Origin: Phanerodontia chrysosporium
Taxonomy: Eukaryota > Basidiomycota > Agaricomycetes > Polyporales > Phanerochaetaceae
Direction of reading: 5' to 3'
Assembly (NCBI GenBank): GCA_001910725.1
Contig: MJGA01000019.1
Location: 124,001-188,000 of the forward strand
DNA length: 64,000 nucleotides
Shown: positions 11,250-22,698 of the stretch, piece after piece
Layout of the letters: every line of letters starts with the position of its first letter
How positions within the stretch are numbered: position 1 is the stretch's first letter
The notes under the pieces: generated by a model
Seen by the model: the letters and a program-made list of their open reading frames with translations, nothing else
Told to the model about the DNA's origin: nothing
Databases searched by the model: none
Translations under genes and position numbers: made by a program

Positions 11250-13668
11250 GTCAAAAAGATCTGAGGTACGTCGATGTGCTGTTAGAAGACGCGTTCTCGC
11301 TGGCGAAACAGTTGGTCGGACTTACCTCAGCACGGAAGGCGCCTGTTCAAACTTTGCATGCGTGCATCTTCCCCTCGCCCTCTCTACACCCAAGGACCAG
11401 TGCCCCCCACGCTGGAAGCATCCAGTCATTCCTTGACGATGGGAAAATTTGCCAATCCCAAAAGTCAGTCCTTCAAAACATCGTGTCGTGTTCTCCAGTC
11501 ACTTACCTGACTAACTGTAGAGAACAAGGAGGACCGGGCAGAACGCGAGGCTCGCGAGCTCTTGGAAGCCGAGATTATCTCAAGTGAGTTGACCAATTGA
11601 CTCTTTGTCGTGATATCTTTACGCTGAGCATGGTGCATTTGTAGAACAGCCACGACAGGCGAAGGTAGCTGCAAACAGAAGAAAAAGTAAGTATCTGATT
11701 GCAATGCGAGTTCAATCGCAAGGCATCCTGTCAATTGCTCACCATACCAACGTTCATGATTGTCGCGCCGCCTCACCGCCATCCAGTCTGGAAAAAAAAT
11801 GATATGGATGATCCAGACATCGAAGAAGATGAGACCAGGGCAAGCAAAGGCACCAAGGGTTCGACAAAGAAGAGAAAGCATGGACAAGGTATGGAATGAG
11901 GCTTCGGCGTTGTAAAGTCTGAGCTTACAGTATGATTAGACTCAGAGAAAGGTAGTGCGAGCAAGAAGCGCAGGTCCACCGGCAAAGCGTCGAACAAACA
12001 ACGGCCTGGTAAGTTGTTGTGGGTCCACGGGTCTTGTGACATATTCCCACCGTCCGCGTTTTTCCAGCAACCCACAAGCGGCCTTTGCGCTCTAGCTTAG
12101 ACATCGACAGGCTCAACGCCAACAACTCCACTGCGGCTGATTCAACGCAGCAAAAGCCATCTACAGCCTTACCTACGAAGAAAGTCATCACGAAACCGAA
12201 GCGAGGAACCACCTCGAAGGCGTCTGGACGGTCTCTCAAGCCTGTGAAGGTTTCCCGGCGCTCTCAGCGCAAGTCTACCAGCTCTGAGAGCGACGACGAG
12301 TCTGATTCAGCATCCAGGTATACTGCATCTTTTGTTCATGCTATTATAGGGCAGTAACTAATCTATTGGAAACGTAGTTTCATCGATAGTTCGGGCACAG
12401 ACGACGGAACTGACTACGACAGCACCGACGAGAGCACGCAAGACTCAGATAGTACTGATCAGTCTGAGAGCGATCAAACTGGAAGAAGCAGCGACGATGA
12501 AGACAACGAGCTTGAGCCTGGGCCTGAGGTCCACATCCCAGGCGAGAGCGACGCCCATCTGACCGCTGAAGATCCTGAAGGCCTCATCCCTTCCGTTGTT
12601 ACGGGAGGGTATCGCGCACGGCGCAGCTTGACCTCATCCGAAGATCTCTCTCTGCAATCATCCGATGAGCTGGACATGCCGGCGGATTCACCTTCGGTGC
12701 GTTTCGTCGTTGGTCTGCTAGCGCATTTCTTCATTGTCCTTGTTCTGCGCAGGCGTCTGAACATCGGAGCTCGCCTCTCACTCCGGTAACACAAGTCGAT
12801 CAGTCCATTCGCACCAACCATGGCAAACGCGTGAAGCACAAGGAGACCGAAGACTTCAAGGCCCAGAAGGGGTCCCGCAAGCGCAAGGACTCTGCCGCAC
12901 AGACCCGCAAGAATCATGAAGAGGTAAGGAAGTGCCAGGAACGTGATCTTGTGCTCACCATGGTGCTGTTTCCAGCGCCCTCATCTTCGAGTCAAAAATC
13001 AGACAGCTCTGCCTGACGACGGCTCTGAAGATGATCATATCGGTCACACCCAAGCCGTCCCGTGTCGTGGCAAACGCAGCCTTGCTGACCTCCAGCAAGG
13101 GGAGGTGTCATTTCCCCATGAAACTCATGTACGGTACAATAGTAAACACGGTATCAACATCACCGAGCAGTCACGGCATGTGAAGATGTTCGCACAGGCA
13201 GTTATCCATGAGTTTCAGATTGATTGGGCCCTCTACCATGGTATGTAACCCTCCTGGTCTCTGAGCGGCATGATCTAGGCTAACGATATGTTGGATATGG
13301 CACTTGGCTGCCTCTAGGTATATATCCAGCAGATGCTCGTCGCGTGGCGCAGCAAGATATTGTTATTCGAGTCGCCAAGAAGTTGAATTACCTCGAGATC
13401 GCCAAACGCGCTGAGGAGGACTTCAATTATGCCCTGCTCTTCATCAAACTGATATGTCCGCATTGTCAGCTTGCAGATTACTGCCGTTCCATCTGTGGCA
13501 TCATCTCATAATGTCTGGTCTGGTAGGGCGAGCATTGTCTCACACTCCTGCGTGGTGAGATGAAGCAGCGCACGGAACCCCTCATCATCCCCGCATACGG
13601 TCTCAGTGCAAGTACACCAGAGGCGACCGCACTTCGCGTCAAGATGCTACTAGCCGGTATCGGATATG

Positions 13669-14372
13669 GATATTGTCACGGATGTGACGGTGCTGCCCTA
13701 TTTTTCGCCGATTTTTGGCTATTTTCCTCGATTAATCCAACGGGCGAGCAGCCCTCGCGCCGTCTGGAGTCCTAGCCGCCCACACTCAGCGCCTGGCCAC
13801 TCAGCGCCAGCGCCCTGATGGCGCATCACCCCTAGACGCCAGCGCATCCCGCTGCGCGCTCAGACACCGCCCGGATCACCGGTCTGCCTTGCAACCGGTT
13901 CCCCGGATCGCCGAGGAGGCACTGTCATCCCCGATGACTCCCCTCGCCGAGACACGCCGAGCTGATCAGCCTGATGACACAGCCTCGGCCCGACGCAGCC
14001 TCGAGACACTGCCAGCTGACACAGCCTCGTGACATAGCCCCCGCACAGCCTCGCCGCGCAGCCCGCGTCGCAGCCTCGCTGGCTATGCCAAGCACTGCCC
14101 ATCAGCTTAGGTAATCGTACAGCCTGCCCTAGAGTACTGTAGTATATAAGGGTAGCTCCCCTCGCTCCTGTCCGTCATCTCGACCTCTTGGTCAATACGG
14201 ACAGGTAAGCCTCAGTTTGTATAGTAGCATAGCATACTAATGTATCTTGGTCAATACGGACAGCTGAGCAAGTTTGTTCGTCGCTGCGTGATTCGCTCCG
14301 CCGCGCCTCGTCGTCGACCTCCCCACTTGCCCTCCCTCGTGAAGCGTTGAGCCCTAGCTCCGCGACAGATAT
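13669..14372. repeat. 5-bp target site duplication GATAT flanking solo LTR 1
   Basis: GATAT at 13669-13673 and again at 14368-14372 exactly border the LTR. A perfect 5-bp duplication is the normal scar of LTR-retrotransposon integration. Confidence 0.9.
13674..14367 (+). mobile_element. Solo LTR 1 (694 bp)
   Basis: Begins TGTCACGG and ends CCGCGACA, the short TG...CA inverted repeat of an LTR, with a perfect 5-bp target duplication. No gag or pol lies beside it, so it is a solo LTR left by LTR-LTR recombination. A TATA-like box (TATATAAG, 14143-14150) and downstream a twice-repeated 17-mer beginning TTGGTCAATACG (14188-14204 and 14247-14263) suggest the U3/R region. The left half is full of CAGCCTCG-like units (about 13978-14090). 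A second copy of the family, in opposite orientation, is at 21998-22693. It lies inside the DUF6532-type gene. Confidence 0.9.
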
Positions 14373-15090
14373 CCTGGAGACATTATGGCTACGGTGTGCA
14401 GGCTCCCGATCACTAGTATGGTAGCGTCATGCTGATATGTGCCGACCTGTCTTGTACTAGGGCGCTGATGGCCTCCAGGACGACAAGCTCCTGGAGCGCA
14501 ACATAATCTCGCAAGTCCTGCTCGCATCGTTCTTTCAGGGTGGTACGCGGTCAAAGAAGCCTCTCGCTACCAGCAAGGAGGACGTGTTTCGTTCGACGTT
14601 CGCCCTCAAGCCGCATGAGCCCGAAATGTGCAAGTCCATGGTCGCCCTCGTCTGCGCAACGGTATGTAGTATATTATGGTCTCAGCGGCGTATGTTGACT
14701 GAGCTTTACTCTTGGCCCTAGATCTGCCAGGCACTGCATGACTGGGACAGTGGCAAATGCCTACAACCTCCTGCGACATATAACTCAACGAGGGCAGAGG
14801 AGGAGTACCTCATGGTCATCGGCTTCCTCGATAGCCTACAGGAGGATCACCCAGCCGAATACCATAACATGATGCATGTGCTTTACCGCAACGTCTGGTA
14901 AGCCCAATTAGCGGTCATGCATTGTTGCGAGAGTCATCTGATGTTGTCACGTAGCGGTGGGCAATATTCATTCCAGATGCAAGACCACACAAAGGCAGTC
15001 CAGTCTTCCCTCGCACGCGTTCGCTTCTATAACAAGGATGTCGGCATGCTCACGTCGTCGGAGCTGTCTCAGGCTCCGAGTCAGATGTAG

Positions 15091-16673
15091 GCCCATGCTG
15101 GGTACTCCTTGTTTCCGCCGTATCCTTTTAGTTAACATGCAGTATCATGTTGTGTAGTGTGTTTCGTACTACCTGAATGCTATATACAACATTTACTGCC
15201 AAATTCTCCGTGTGCGAACCGTACGAAAACAGGGTAATGAGTGATAATGTAAGTCAACATTAGCACTGCTCGTAAAATCAGGTTATAAACGAGCGAAAAG
15301 ACCTAGGACGGCTAAGTGTCCTAATTAGCAGAAATTGTTAACTATTAGAGCTAATTCTGGCGGATGCTTTTCCCTGATGAAGCCATTGAAGATTATATTC
15401 TATAATTACAAATGATCTCACATATAGAGATCCAAGTAGTTGGAGCTGTCATCCCAACAGATCTCGAATACATCAAGAGGGCTCTTTCAGGGCTTTCTCC
15501 TCATAGTAGAGTTGAGATCAATACAATCAATTCTCGAGCGATGCCTGCCAGTGGAGATGATTGTGAGGTACCACATCCTAAGGTTCTGTTCTGATAATAA
15601 TGGCTGACTTGTACAACGGCTTAGATGCTCTCGAGTAATGAATCCTATCAAGGAGAAGGGAGAGCTGTCGACCACGCATGGCCAGGCCATTTTTGCAAGT
15701 TTAAAGTCTACCTCGAACATTTACGGCGCAATAAGTTCTGCAAGTCCAGCTGAGTATCATGGCACTCCTTCTGGTCAACTTTATAGATACTCGTGAAGCG
15801 CCGCTTTGGGCGGCACCAACCTTGCTTGTCTGGGAGAAAGAGATTTGTGCGCAGTTCACTTCGTGCACTGACCGATTCCCGGGCTATGAGTATTTGCAAA
15901 GTGTAGTAGTACAGTTTCGACAAGTTTGTGACTTTTGCAACCGTGGACGGCGGGCGCTAATGCGTCGCTGGTGGTCACTGTAGGCTCGGAAGCCTTTTCA
16001 TGCTCACTTTGTAACCAAATGTGGTATTTCCTAGGGTGGGTTATTGGTCCAATAGCCCGTTTATGCCATTTTTAGATACAAGAATTCTTGGCAATTCTGA
16101 TCTTTAAATGGATGTTGTCGAGCGCTTCCAATACCTCAGGCTCTGGCGTCACCTCGGGTAGCATACCGCTGTGAGCAGTATGGAACTTCCATCTGTTGCG
16201 GGGACAAAGAATAACATCAGCAGATATATTGTGCAACCTTGAGAGAGAAAAACAGCCTGGGGGACATGGCACGACAGAACGCATGCAGATAAGGCGGTGA
16301 AGCAAGGATTGAAGACGCGCAGAGACAGAGACACCGAAGCCTTATGGCCACGTGGCGAGGAATGTCCTAATACGAACTGTAAGCCGATTCCTGGGGAATC
16401 AGAACAGACAGATACCTACTGTCAACGTTTTTCTGGTCACAGCAGTTCACAATCACGTTTGCCAAGAAATAACACTGTTACGAGAGATCTGCCCTTGTAC
16501 AGGGCTTTTGGTACTACTCTAGATACATATCAACTGAGCGATTACGAGCTACGGAAGGCACCAAGATATGCGGAAAGCCATGTCCAAAAGGTCTAACGAA
16601 AGAAACGACAATCATTAGTAACTAGGTCGAGACACAAAAACTGGACGTGTACTGCAACAAGCATGCCGTAGAG
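15091..16673. other. Intergenic, no gene recognised
   Basis: A fairly AT-rich stretch. The open frames at 15412-15594 and 15759-15983 are short and lack recognisable features. The left end of the Helitron may lie here or further right, but no firm terminus was found. Confidence 0.35.
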
Positions 16674-17815
16674 TCACTCAAAGAGGCGACGCTTCTTCTC
16701 GAGAGGGAGCGGGGACATGGGATCGAAAGCTGGGACGCGCCCGCGCTTGCGAGGGGTAACCAGGGTGGGCTTGGGGGGCGCAAGGACACGGATATTGATG
16801 ATGTCAGCGGTGAAGATGTCGGTGCCAAGATTGCCCTTCTTGATGGACCAGTGCGTCATGGTGAAGCGAACGGCGACGAGTGCACCCTCCAGACGACGCT
16901 TGTAGAACGCCGGGTGGATGAGTTCGCCGTGCATGTCGTACGCAGGGATAGGGACGACATAGTAGTGCCCCTTCATCTCTGCCAGCTCCTCGGCCGCCGC
17001 CTCGGATTTGACGGGCCAATTGTCGAGCGTGAGGGTATCAGCTATGACAGTAGAAATGTTAAGCGGATGAATGTTGGTGCGAAGCCTTGTACTCACCCGT
17101 GTTACCTTTCTGGCTGTCAATGTCATCCAGCTCTCCCTCGACATCTTCTGCATCAGCCTCCGTTGCTGCTTTAGGCTATATTTGGCAGTGAGCCGAGGTA
17201 TCTTTGACAGCACAGGGTGACTTACCTCGAAGAGAGCGTGGCGGACCTTGATCCTCGTTCCACCAAGACCAACGCAGAAGGTCTTCTTCTCCTTGAAGCC
17301 TGGAGTGAGCTGTGCGTCGCAAATTTTGGCGATGTTCTTGAGAACGATGGGAAAATCAGCAGCGAAGGGATGCTCAGTCGGAGCCTCGACGTTGCCGCTA
17401 GCTTTGACCTTTGCGAACGACGTGGAGAACTCAGACTTGCCCCGATAATCGGCGTCCGCAGTGAGGAAAAAGTCAGTATCGCTGATTGTTCCGACCATGC
17501 TGAAGACCGCTTCCTCAGGAATTTTGAGAGTGTCCTCTGTGCTGTCTTCTTCCTTGCCGGACGAGTCTTCGTGTGGTAGAGGGTATTGTCAATGTGAAGT
17601 ACATGGAAGAGAATAAGATCAGAAGACATACCAGAATGGGCCTAACGGCGAACTGCCTTGTGACACTTGCCATCACGCATCCAGCTCACCTGGCTGGCGA
17701 TGCCAGTGTCTCCAAGGTAGAGACCTTTGCTGAGAAGATAGTTACGAGCATTTGTGAGCCGAACTGGGAGTGTCGGCAGCGTAGGCTGAGCTGGAACAGA
17801 GGGACTGGTGGCCAT
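16674..17815 (-). CDS. Conserved-looking protein of unknown function, 307 aa, five exons including a 10-nt exon
   Basis: Not recognised. Exons 17815-17690, 17641-17632 (10 nt), 17566-17226, 17175-17097 and 17041-16674 give 308 codons with the stop, all with GT-AG introns. The N-terminus is Pro/Thr-rich, then a globular part follows with FPIVLKNIAKICDAQL, FCVGLGGTRIKVRHALFE, an acidic linker, and a second folded part with GHYYVVPIPAYDMHGELI, FYKRRLEGALVAVRFTMTHW and DIFTADIINIRVLAPP, ending in a basic KRGRVPAFD/KKRRLFE tail that could be a nuclear signal. It is divergently arranged with the Helitron gene (starts 230 bp apart) and surrounded by transposons, so it may be element cargo. Sequence quality is good: no stop or shift. 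Confidence 0.6.
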
Positions 17816-19164
17816 GAAGGGTAGTAGGGGGGTGCGGTGAAGGCGGGTGTGGTGAAGGCAAGGGAGCGATGTCCTGAATGGATGGAGTTCGAAATGAGCA
17901 TACTTTATACACTGGGGATGTGCGCACGGACCAAGAACCAAATATTTGGTTAAACAGCGCGGTCCCGGACGGTGTTCGCTTCATAGCAGGAGAGTCTCCG
18001 AGGAGCTGAAGGCATGCATACTCACCTTTGAGACCAACCCATACCATGCCCGATTCGTCAGAGCCAGCATACGACGATAGCATCTTTGACCTGACAATGA
18101 AAGAGATCCTTGTCAGGTTTAAAGGAGTGCTGAAATTCTCCAGAGATGAACGCACCAGGAAAGAGCTACTCATCGCCCGAGTTCTCCAAGATGCTGCGCC
18201 GACAGCCATCGATTTTCTCCGAAAGCTTGCCCAAGATAAGCAAGCTACAAAAGCAACGGTCTCAGCTCAGCGAAAGCGGGAGAGAGAGGAAACGGAGATG
18301 GCTCACCGAAGAGTTGCTGCACGGATGGACCTCGACGCCCCTGACAGTCACACTGAAGCGGGCAGCAGGAACCAGAGCGATGAGTCCTCAGATTCTTCAT
18401 TCCTCAGACTCCCCACGCAGGCTGAGCTTGATGCTTGCTACAAGGCATTCTACACTGCTACCTCAAATACTGCATTAGCGAGCACTATCTGTGGAGCTTG
18501 CGGTCGTCAGTTCTGGGGTCTACCCGCCACTACCGCCATGTCTCTCGGAGAGATACCAAATGCGCACCGATTGAAGCCACAAGTGACGCACCCTGCTCAC
18601 TATCTCCTCGATGGAATACTTCTTGAACAGGCTGGCGTCACTCTCCCTGCTGATTCCGCCCCTGTCGTGAACATCTGCAATGAGTGTCTTGCTGACCTCA
18701 AGAAACCAAAAGACTTACCGCCCCGCTTCGCCTTGGCAAACAACCTCTGGATCGGAGCTATTCCTTGGGCCCTACAGGTTCTCACCTTCCCTGAGCAACT
18801 TCTCATTGCGCTCCTGTACCCCCGCGTATACGTCTTCAAGCTCTTCCCTAAGCGGTACTCAGCGAACATGGATGCAGAGACTCTGCAACGAGGCATGCGT
18901 GGCACCGTCAGCACGTACGAACTGAATCAGCCGGACATGGCAGACATGCTAGAAGGCAACCTCTTACCTCGCAAGCCATCCGTACTCGCATCCGTCATCT
19001 CGGTCACTTTCATTGGACTAGGTAGTCTTAACCGAATTGAAGCCGCCTGTGAGGAGGGTAGCGTTCGTCCAAATGTAGCAGTCCGGAACAGCGCCGGCTG
19101 TCGTAAATCAAAACAATTCAGGCGGACATTGAACGTGACCAGCTGCCAAAAGTAGCATGTCGTC

Positions 19165-19353
19165 GTGTGCAATGCTTCCCAATACTCTAAATCTATGTCA
19201 CATAATGCTTTCAGCCGAGTCTCGCGAGTTATTCGTATGCCAACGGGCGGAGGGAAGACAGCATTATTTGCTGCCCCTCTCATGCTTGTGTTTGATAGTG
19301 TGAAGGTGAGAGCTGCTATTTGTGCTGCACATGCCTACAATTTCGCTCATTAG
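19165..19353 (+). pseudogene. RecQ-like helicase fragment (motif I)
   Basis: A 62-codon open stretch contains RVIRMPTGGGKTALFAAP, the ATP-binding motif I of RecQ-type superfamily 2 helicases (MPTGGGKS/T). The rest of the helicase (DEAH box, motifs III-VI) is absent. It lies within the 1.25-kb insert and is probably a captured fragment. Confidence 0.5.
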
Positions 19354-19411
19354 GGCAATATATCCAGGCTACACAGCAGAACAAGCATACCAGTGTCTGC
19401 AGTTGATGCTT

Positions 19412-19975
19412 TCAAACAACCATTATCTTGCCTTCAAGGTTTCCGTGTGTCGGGTTTGCGTGCCCATTAATGATATGCCAGAATACCGGGGCCTTGGTCT
19501 CGAGAACATCCTGCAGGTGCGCGAAACTGAATGAATTCAGATGCTCCCAGGTGACCAAAGCCTCTGGCCGCGCCTTTGCTGGCTTCCGCTTCTTCCTTGT
19601 GCGCGCCGTGCCTTGCGCCACAATCTCAATGGCCCCAGTTCCCGCAGTCCTTTCCCCTTCCATCTCTGTCTGTGCCTCCGCCTCCGCCAGGCTTTCCAGC
19701 TCTTGCTCCGCCTCCAGCTCGTCGTCAACTTCTTCCAGCAGCCTGGCTCTCTCCCCTCCATCGTCTATGGCCATGCCCGTCTCGTTGGCCAACTCTGCGT
19801 GCATGGGTGGTGGCGCTTGGGGACCCTCGAGTCTCCTTGTGGCTGCCTCCACTGACACCAATGGCGCAGCAGCGTGCATACCGCTAGTGTCGGCTTCGCT
19901 GGCTGCCGCTGCTGCTGCCACGGCTTCAACTGTGGTGGATCCGCTAGGTACTGATGACGCGGCTGTCGCCACCAC
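19412..19975 (-). CDS. Open frame, 187 aa, with a DUF6589-like C-terminal segment
   Basis: An uninterrupted frame on the minus strand of the 1.25-kb insert. Residues 1-130 are Ala/Glu-rich (acidic, low complexity), then a basic RKKRKPAK patch, then EHLNSFSFAHLQDVLETKAP and VFWHIINGHANP. The last part resembles the region that precedes DUF6589 in many agaricomycete transposon-associated proteins. The frame stops without the rest of that protein. Whether it is expressed is unknown. Confidence 0.35.
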   Translation of the reverse strand: MVATAASSVPSGSTTVEAVAAAAAASEADTSGMHAAAPLVSVEAATRRLEGPQAPPPMHAELANETGMAIDDGGERARLLEEVDDELEAEQELESLAEAEAQTEMEGERTAGTGAIEIVAQGTARTRKKRKPAKARPEALVTWEHLNSFSFAHLQDVLETKAPVFWHIINGHANPTHGNLEGKIMVV

Positions 19976-20225
19976 CGATTTTGGTGCGCTACCTGCTCTT
20001 GGCCTTCTTACAAGTCCCTCTTGTGTCCGTCTTTAGGGATATGGTGTATAACGATTAATTCATTGACCTTTGCTCGTTGTGCTACTCTACACGACTTTAC
20101 CGCGTGCACTTCATGTCGAGCGTCCAGCGTTGCCGTGCTCGGCACGCCGGCTGGTTCGGCGCATCAGACCTCGGCAACGGTTCTACCTCGGAGTTTTGGG
20201 CTCCTGCCAACAGCGTTCAATTCGT

Positions 20226-20258
20226 AACAGACGTTATATCGAAGATATAACGTCTGTT
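20226..20258. repeat. Perfect 15-bp hairpin with a 3-nt loop
   Basis: 20226-20240 is the exact reverse complement of 20244-20258, loop GAA. It lies 11 bases inside the right end of the 1.25-kb insert, a position reminiscent of Helitron 3' ends, although that insert has a target duplication, which Helitrons lack. Confidence 0.9.
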
Positions 20259-21992
20259 TCAGGAGACTATGGACTAGGTGACTTGCCGAAGACTTGGTTA
20301 CGGTCCATGTTTCGTGTTCGCCGTCAAGTTGTGCTGGATGCGCTGCGCTGGTTGAAACAAAATAATCCGAAATATTACGGAGATATCAGTATAAGCAACG
20401 AGCGACTAGCAGAGCTGCCAGAGGACGACGTACCAATCGAGGTTATGGGAGTGGTGCGGCAATCGGAGGAGACGGGCGTGGTGGATCGAGAGAGTGAGGG
20501 ATATGTTCCACAAGATGACCAAGCTTCTGAAGAAACAGGTGTGTAAGCAAAGGCTGTTCATAATGGAGCTTGACTGACATAACGTCACATACAGACTGCG
20601 TGGCAGAGCGTGATGAATCGGCAGATGCTGTGCAAGCAGACATTATCCCTCTCCAGATATCTGGCACTGTCGACACAGACATGTCACAGCTCAACGCAAA
20701 CGAGTTGATGCTCTGGGGGTTGGCGAACCTTTGGAAGGAGGGAAAGGAAGGTGCATATGCCGTGCGACATGGGCAGCAGCCTGTGAACACGTTCGGACGT
20801 CCCCGCAAACACACTCAGCCGACATGTGACCAACAACACACGGATTCTACTTGCGATCAGCCAGAGCACGTCTCCACTCCTACTACAAATCATTCAACCA
20901 CTGCTGATGATGTCGATGAGGTCTCCGACAAGCCAAATTTCTTCGAGCGCGCCTTCCCCTGCCTTTATCCTTACGGTTGCGGGGGCATTGAAAGCGACCA
21001 ACCCAACCCAATAGACTTCTTAGAGCATGTACGCTGGTCCCTCACATACCACGATAGACGTTTTCGACGCCATGAAACATTCTCGTTCGTGACCTTCAGT
21101 ATTCAGCAACGCCGTCAAGCGCTGAGCTCTGCACACGTTCAAATGCGTCGTCGAAATTTCGAAGCAGATGCACGGATTCTCACATCGATTACTGTCGACA
21201 AGCTGGAGGCAGCTCGGCAGGAAGAGGAAAAGGGTCTACGGATATCTGACCCTGCCGTCCGTCTTTTGCGCCAGCACGTCCATGCAACTGCAGGGCGTGT
21301 ACAGGGGTCAGATTCTATGAGGTACCAGATGCGTAGTAAAATCTGGGCAACATCTATATGCATGAATCCACCATCTCTATGGATCACTATCAACCCGGAC
21401 GACCTGCATGACCCTATTGCTTCTGTTTTTGCTGGCGAAGAAATTGATCTCGACCACTTCATGGCCACGGTCGGCCCAGACAAAGACCAAGGAGCTCGGA
21501 ACATCGCTGCAGATCCCTTTGCAGCTGCAAAATTCTTCCATTTCATGATCTCGACCATTCTCCGCACTCTCTTTGGGGTTGAGGCAACACCGATGCAAGT
21601 CAAAAGTGGCGTTGGTGTGTTTGGGCGCGTCTCTGCGTACTTCGGGGTTGTGGAGTCGCAAGGACGTGGTAGCCTGCATCTGCACATGTTAATCTGGCTG
21701 AAGGACGCACCGACTTCAGATGCAATGCATGTGCTTCTGTCAACAGAAGACTTTCGAGCAAAGATCCGGGACTATATCCGCGCCAACCTGCGTGCATATG
21801 TTCCAGGTCTAGACACAGCAGAAGACATCAAGAGGACGGAGAATGAGAAAGAAATCGCATACTCTAGACCACCCGACCCTGCCAGTGAGACCTACAGGGC
21901 CGATCTTGCCTCGTTCGAGCGGCGTGTCATGCGCGCAAAGCAGATACACACATGCTGTGTAAATCGCTGTCTCCGAATCAATCAACATGGCC

Positions 21993-22698
21993 AACTCTGT
22001 CGCGGAGCTAGGGCTCAACGCTTCACGAGGGAGGGCAAGTGGGGAGGTCGACGACAAGGCGCGGCGGAGCGAATCACGCAGCGACGAACAAACTTGCGCA
22101 GCTGTCCGTATTGACCAAGATAATATTAGCACTGTAACTACAATACAAACATCGGGCTTACCTGTCCGTATTGACCAAGAGGTCGAGATGACGGACAGGA
22201 GCGAGGGGAGCTACCCTTATATACTACAGGTCCTTTAGGGCAGGCTATACGATGACATAAGCTGATGGGCAGCGCTCAGCATAGCCAGCGAGGCTGCGAC
22301 GCGGGCTGCGCGGCGAGGCTGTGCTGGGGCTATGTCACGAGGCTGTGTCAGCTGGCAGTGTCTCGAGGCTGCGTCGGGCCGAGGCTGTGTCATCAGGCTG
22401 ATCAGCTCGGCGTGTCTCGGCGAGGGGAGTCATCAGGGATGACAGTGCCTCCTCGGCGATCCAGGGAACCGGTTGCAAGGCAGACTGGTGATTCGGGCAG
22501 TGTCTGAGCGCGCAGCGGGATGCGCTGGCATCTAGGGGTGATGCGCCATCAGGGCGCTGGCGCTGAATGGCCAGGCGCTGGGTGTGGGCGGCTAGGACTC
22601 CAGACGGCGCGAGGGCTGCTCGCCCGTTGGATTAATCGAGGAAAACAGCCAAAAATCGGCGAAAAATAGGGCAGCACCGTCACATCCGTGACAAACTC
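21993..22698. repeat. 5-bp target site duplication AACTC flanking solo LTR 2
   Basis: AACTC at 21993-21997 and 22694-22698. Joining the flanks restores the Helitron reading frame (NQHGQLECKRKAPF). Confidence 0.9.
21998..22693 (-). mobile_element. Solo LTR 2 (696 bp), same family as LTR 1, inverted
   Basis: The reverse complement begins TGTCACGG and matches LTR 1 along its whole length with few, mostly transition, differences and two extra bases overall. It is flanked by a perfect 5-bp duplication and lies inside the Rep domain of the Helitron gene. Because the host frame is otherwise open on both sides, the insertion is recent. Confidence 0.9.

Larger units (their letters stand above)
11439..15090 (+). 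pseudogene. DUF6532-type protein gene interrupted by a solo LTR
   Basis: A gene of at least ten exons starts MGKFANPK at 11439. Early exons (to about 12923) are short, Lys/Arg- and Ser/Asp-rich and look disordered or DNA-binding. From 12976 the protein becomes globular: a helical stretch around ITEQSRHVKMFAQAVIHEF, IYPADARRVAQQDIVIRVAK and EHCLTLLRGEMKQR, and downstream FALKPHEPEMCKSMVALVC and DSLQEDHPAEYHNMMHVLYR. This arrangement matches the DUF6532 domain of agaricomycete proteins of unknown function. The 694-bp LTR at 13674-14367 sits in coding sequence. Reading into it stops at 13775; without it and one GATAT copy the frame continues (YGYPGDI) to a plausible intron and the last exons, ending at 15090. 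The splice near 13460-13527 is unclear. The gene was evidently whole until a recent insertion. Confidence 0.62.
19023..20269. mobile_element. Non-autonomous DNA element (1247 bp) with 9-bp target duplication and captured gene fragments
   Basis: Ends are TAGTCT...AGACTA, a 6-bp terminal inverted repeat, flanked by a perfect 9-bp duplication; 9 bp is typical of Mutator-like elements, although long terminal repeats are missing. The insert carries no transposase. It holds a fragment resembling RecQ-type helicase motif I and, on the opposite strand, an alanine-rich open frame with a DUF6589-like end, so it looks like a gene-capturing (Pack-type) element. A near-perfect hairpin lies 11 bases before its right end. 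It could also be a deletion derivative of another superfamily. Confidence 0.65.
19014..20278. repeat. 9-bp target site duplication TGGACTAGG
   Basis: TGGACTAGG at 19014-19022 and 20270-20278 borders the insert; the next base (T) is also shared. Joining the flanks restores the Helitron frame (FIGLGDLPK). Confidence 0.85.

Noticed and set aside
13674..22693. The two inverted LTR copies as termini of one large inverted-repeat element
   Set aside because: Each copy has its own different 5-bp target duplication, so they are independent insertions.
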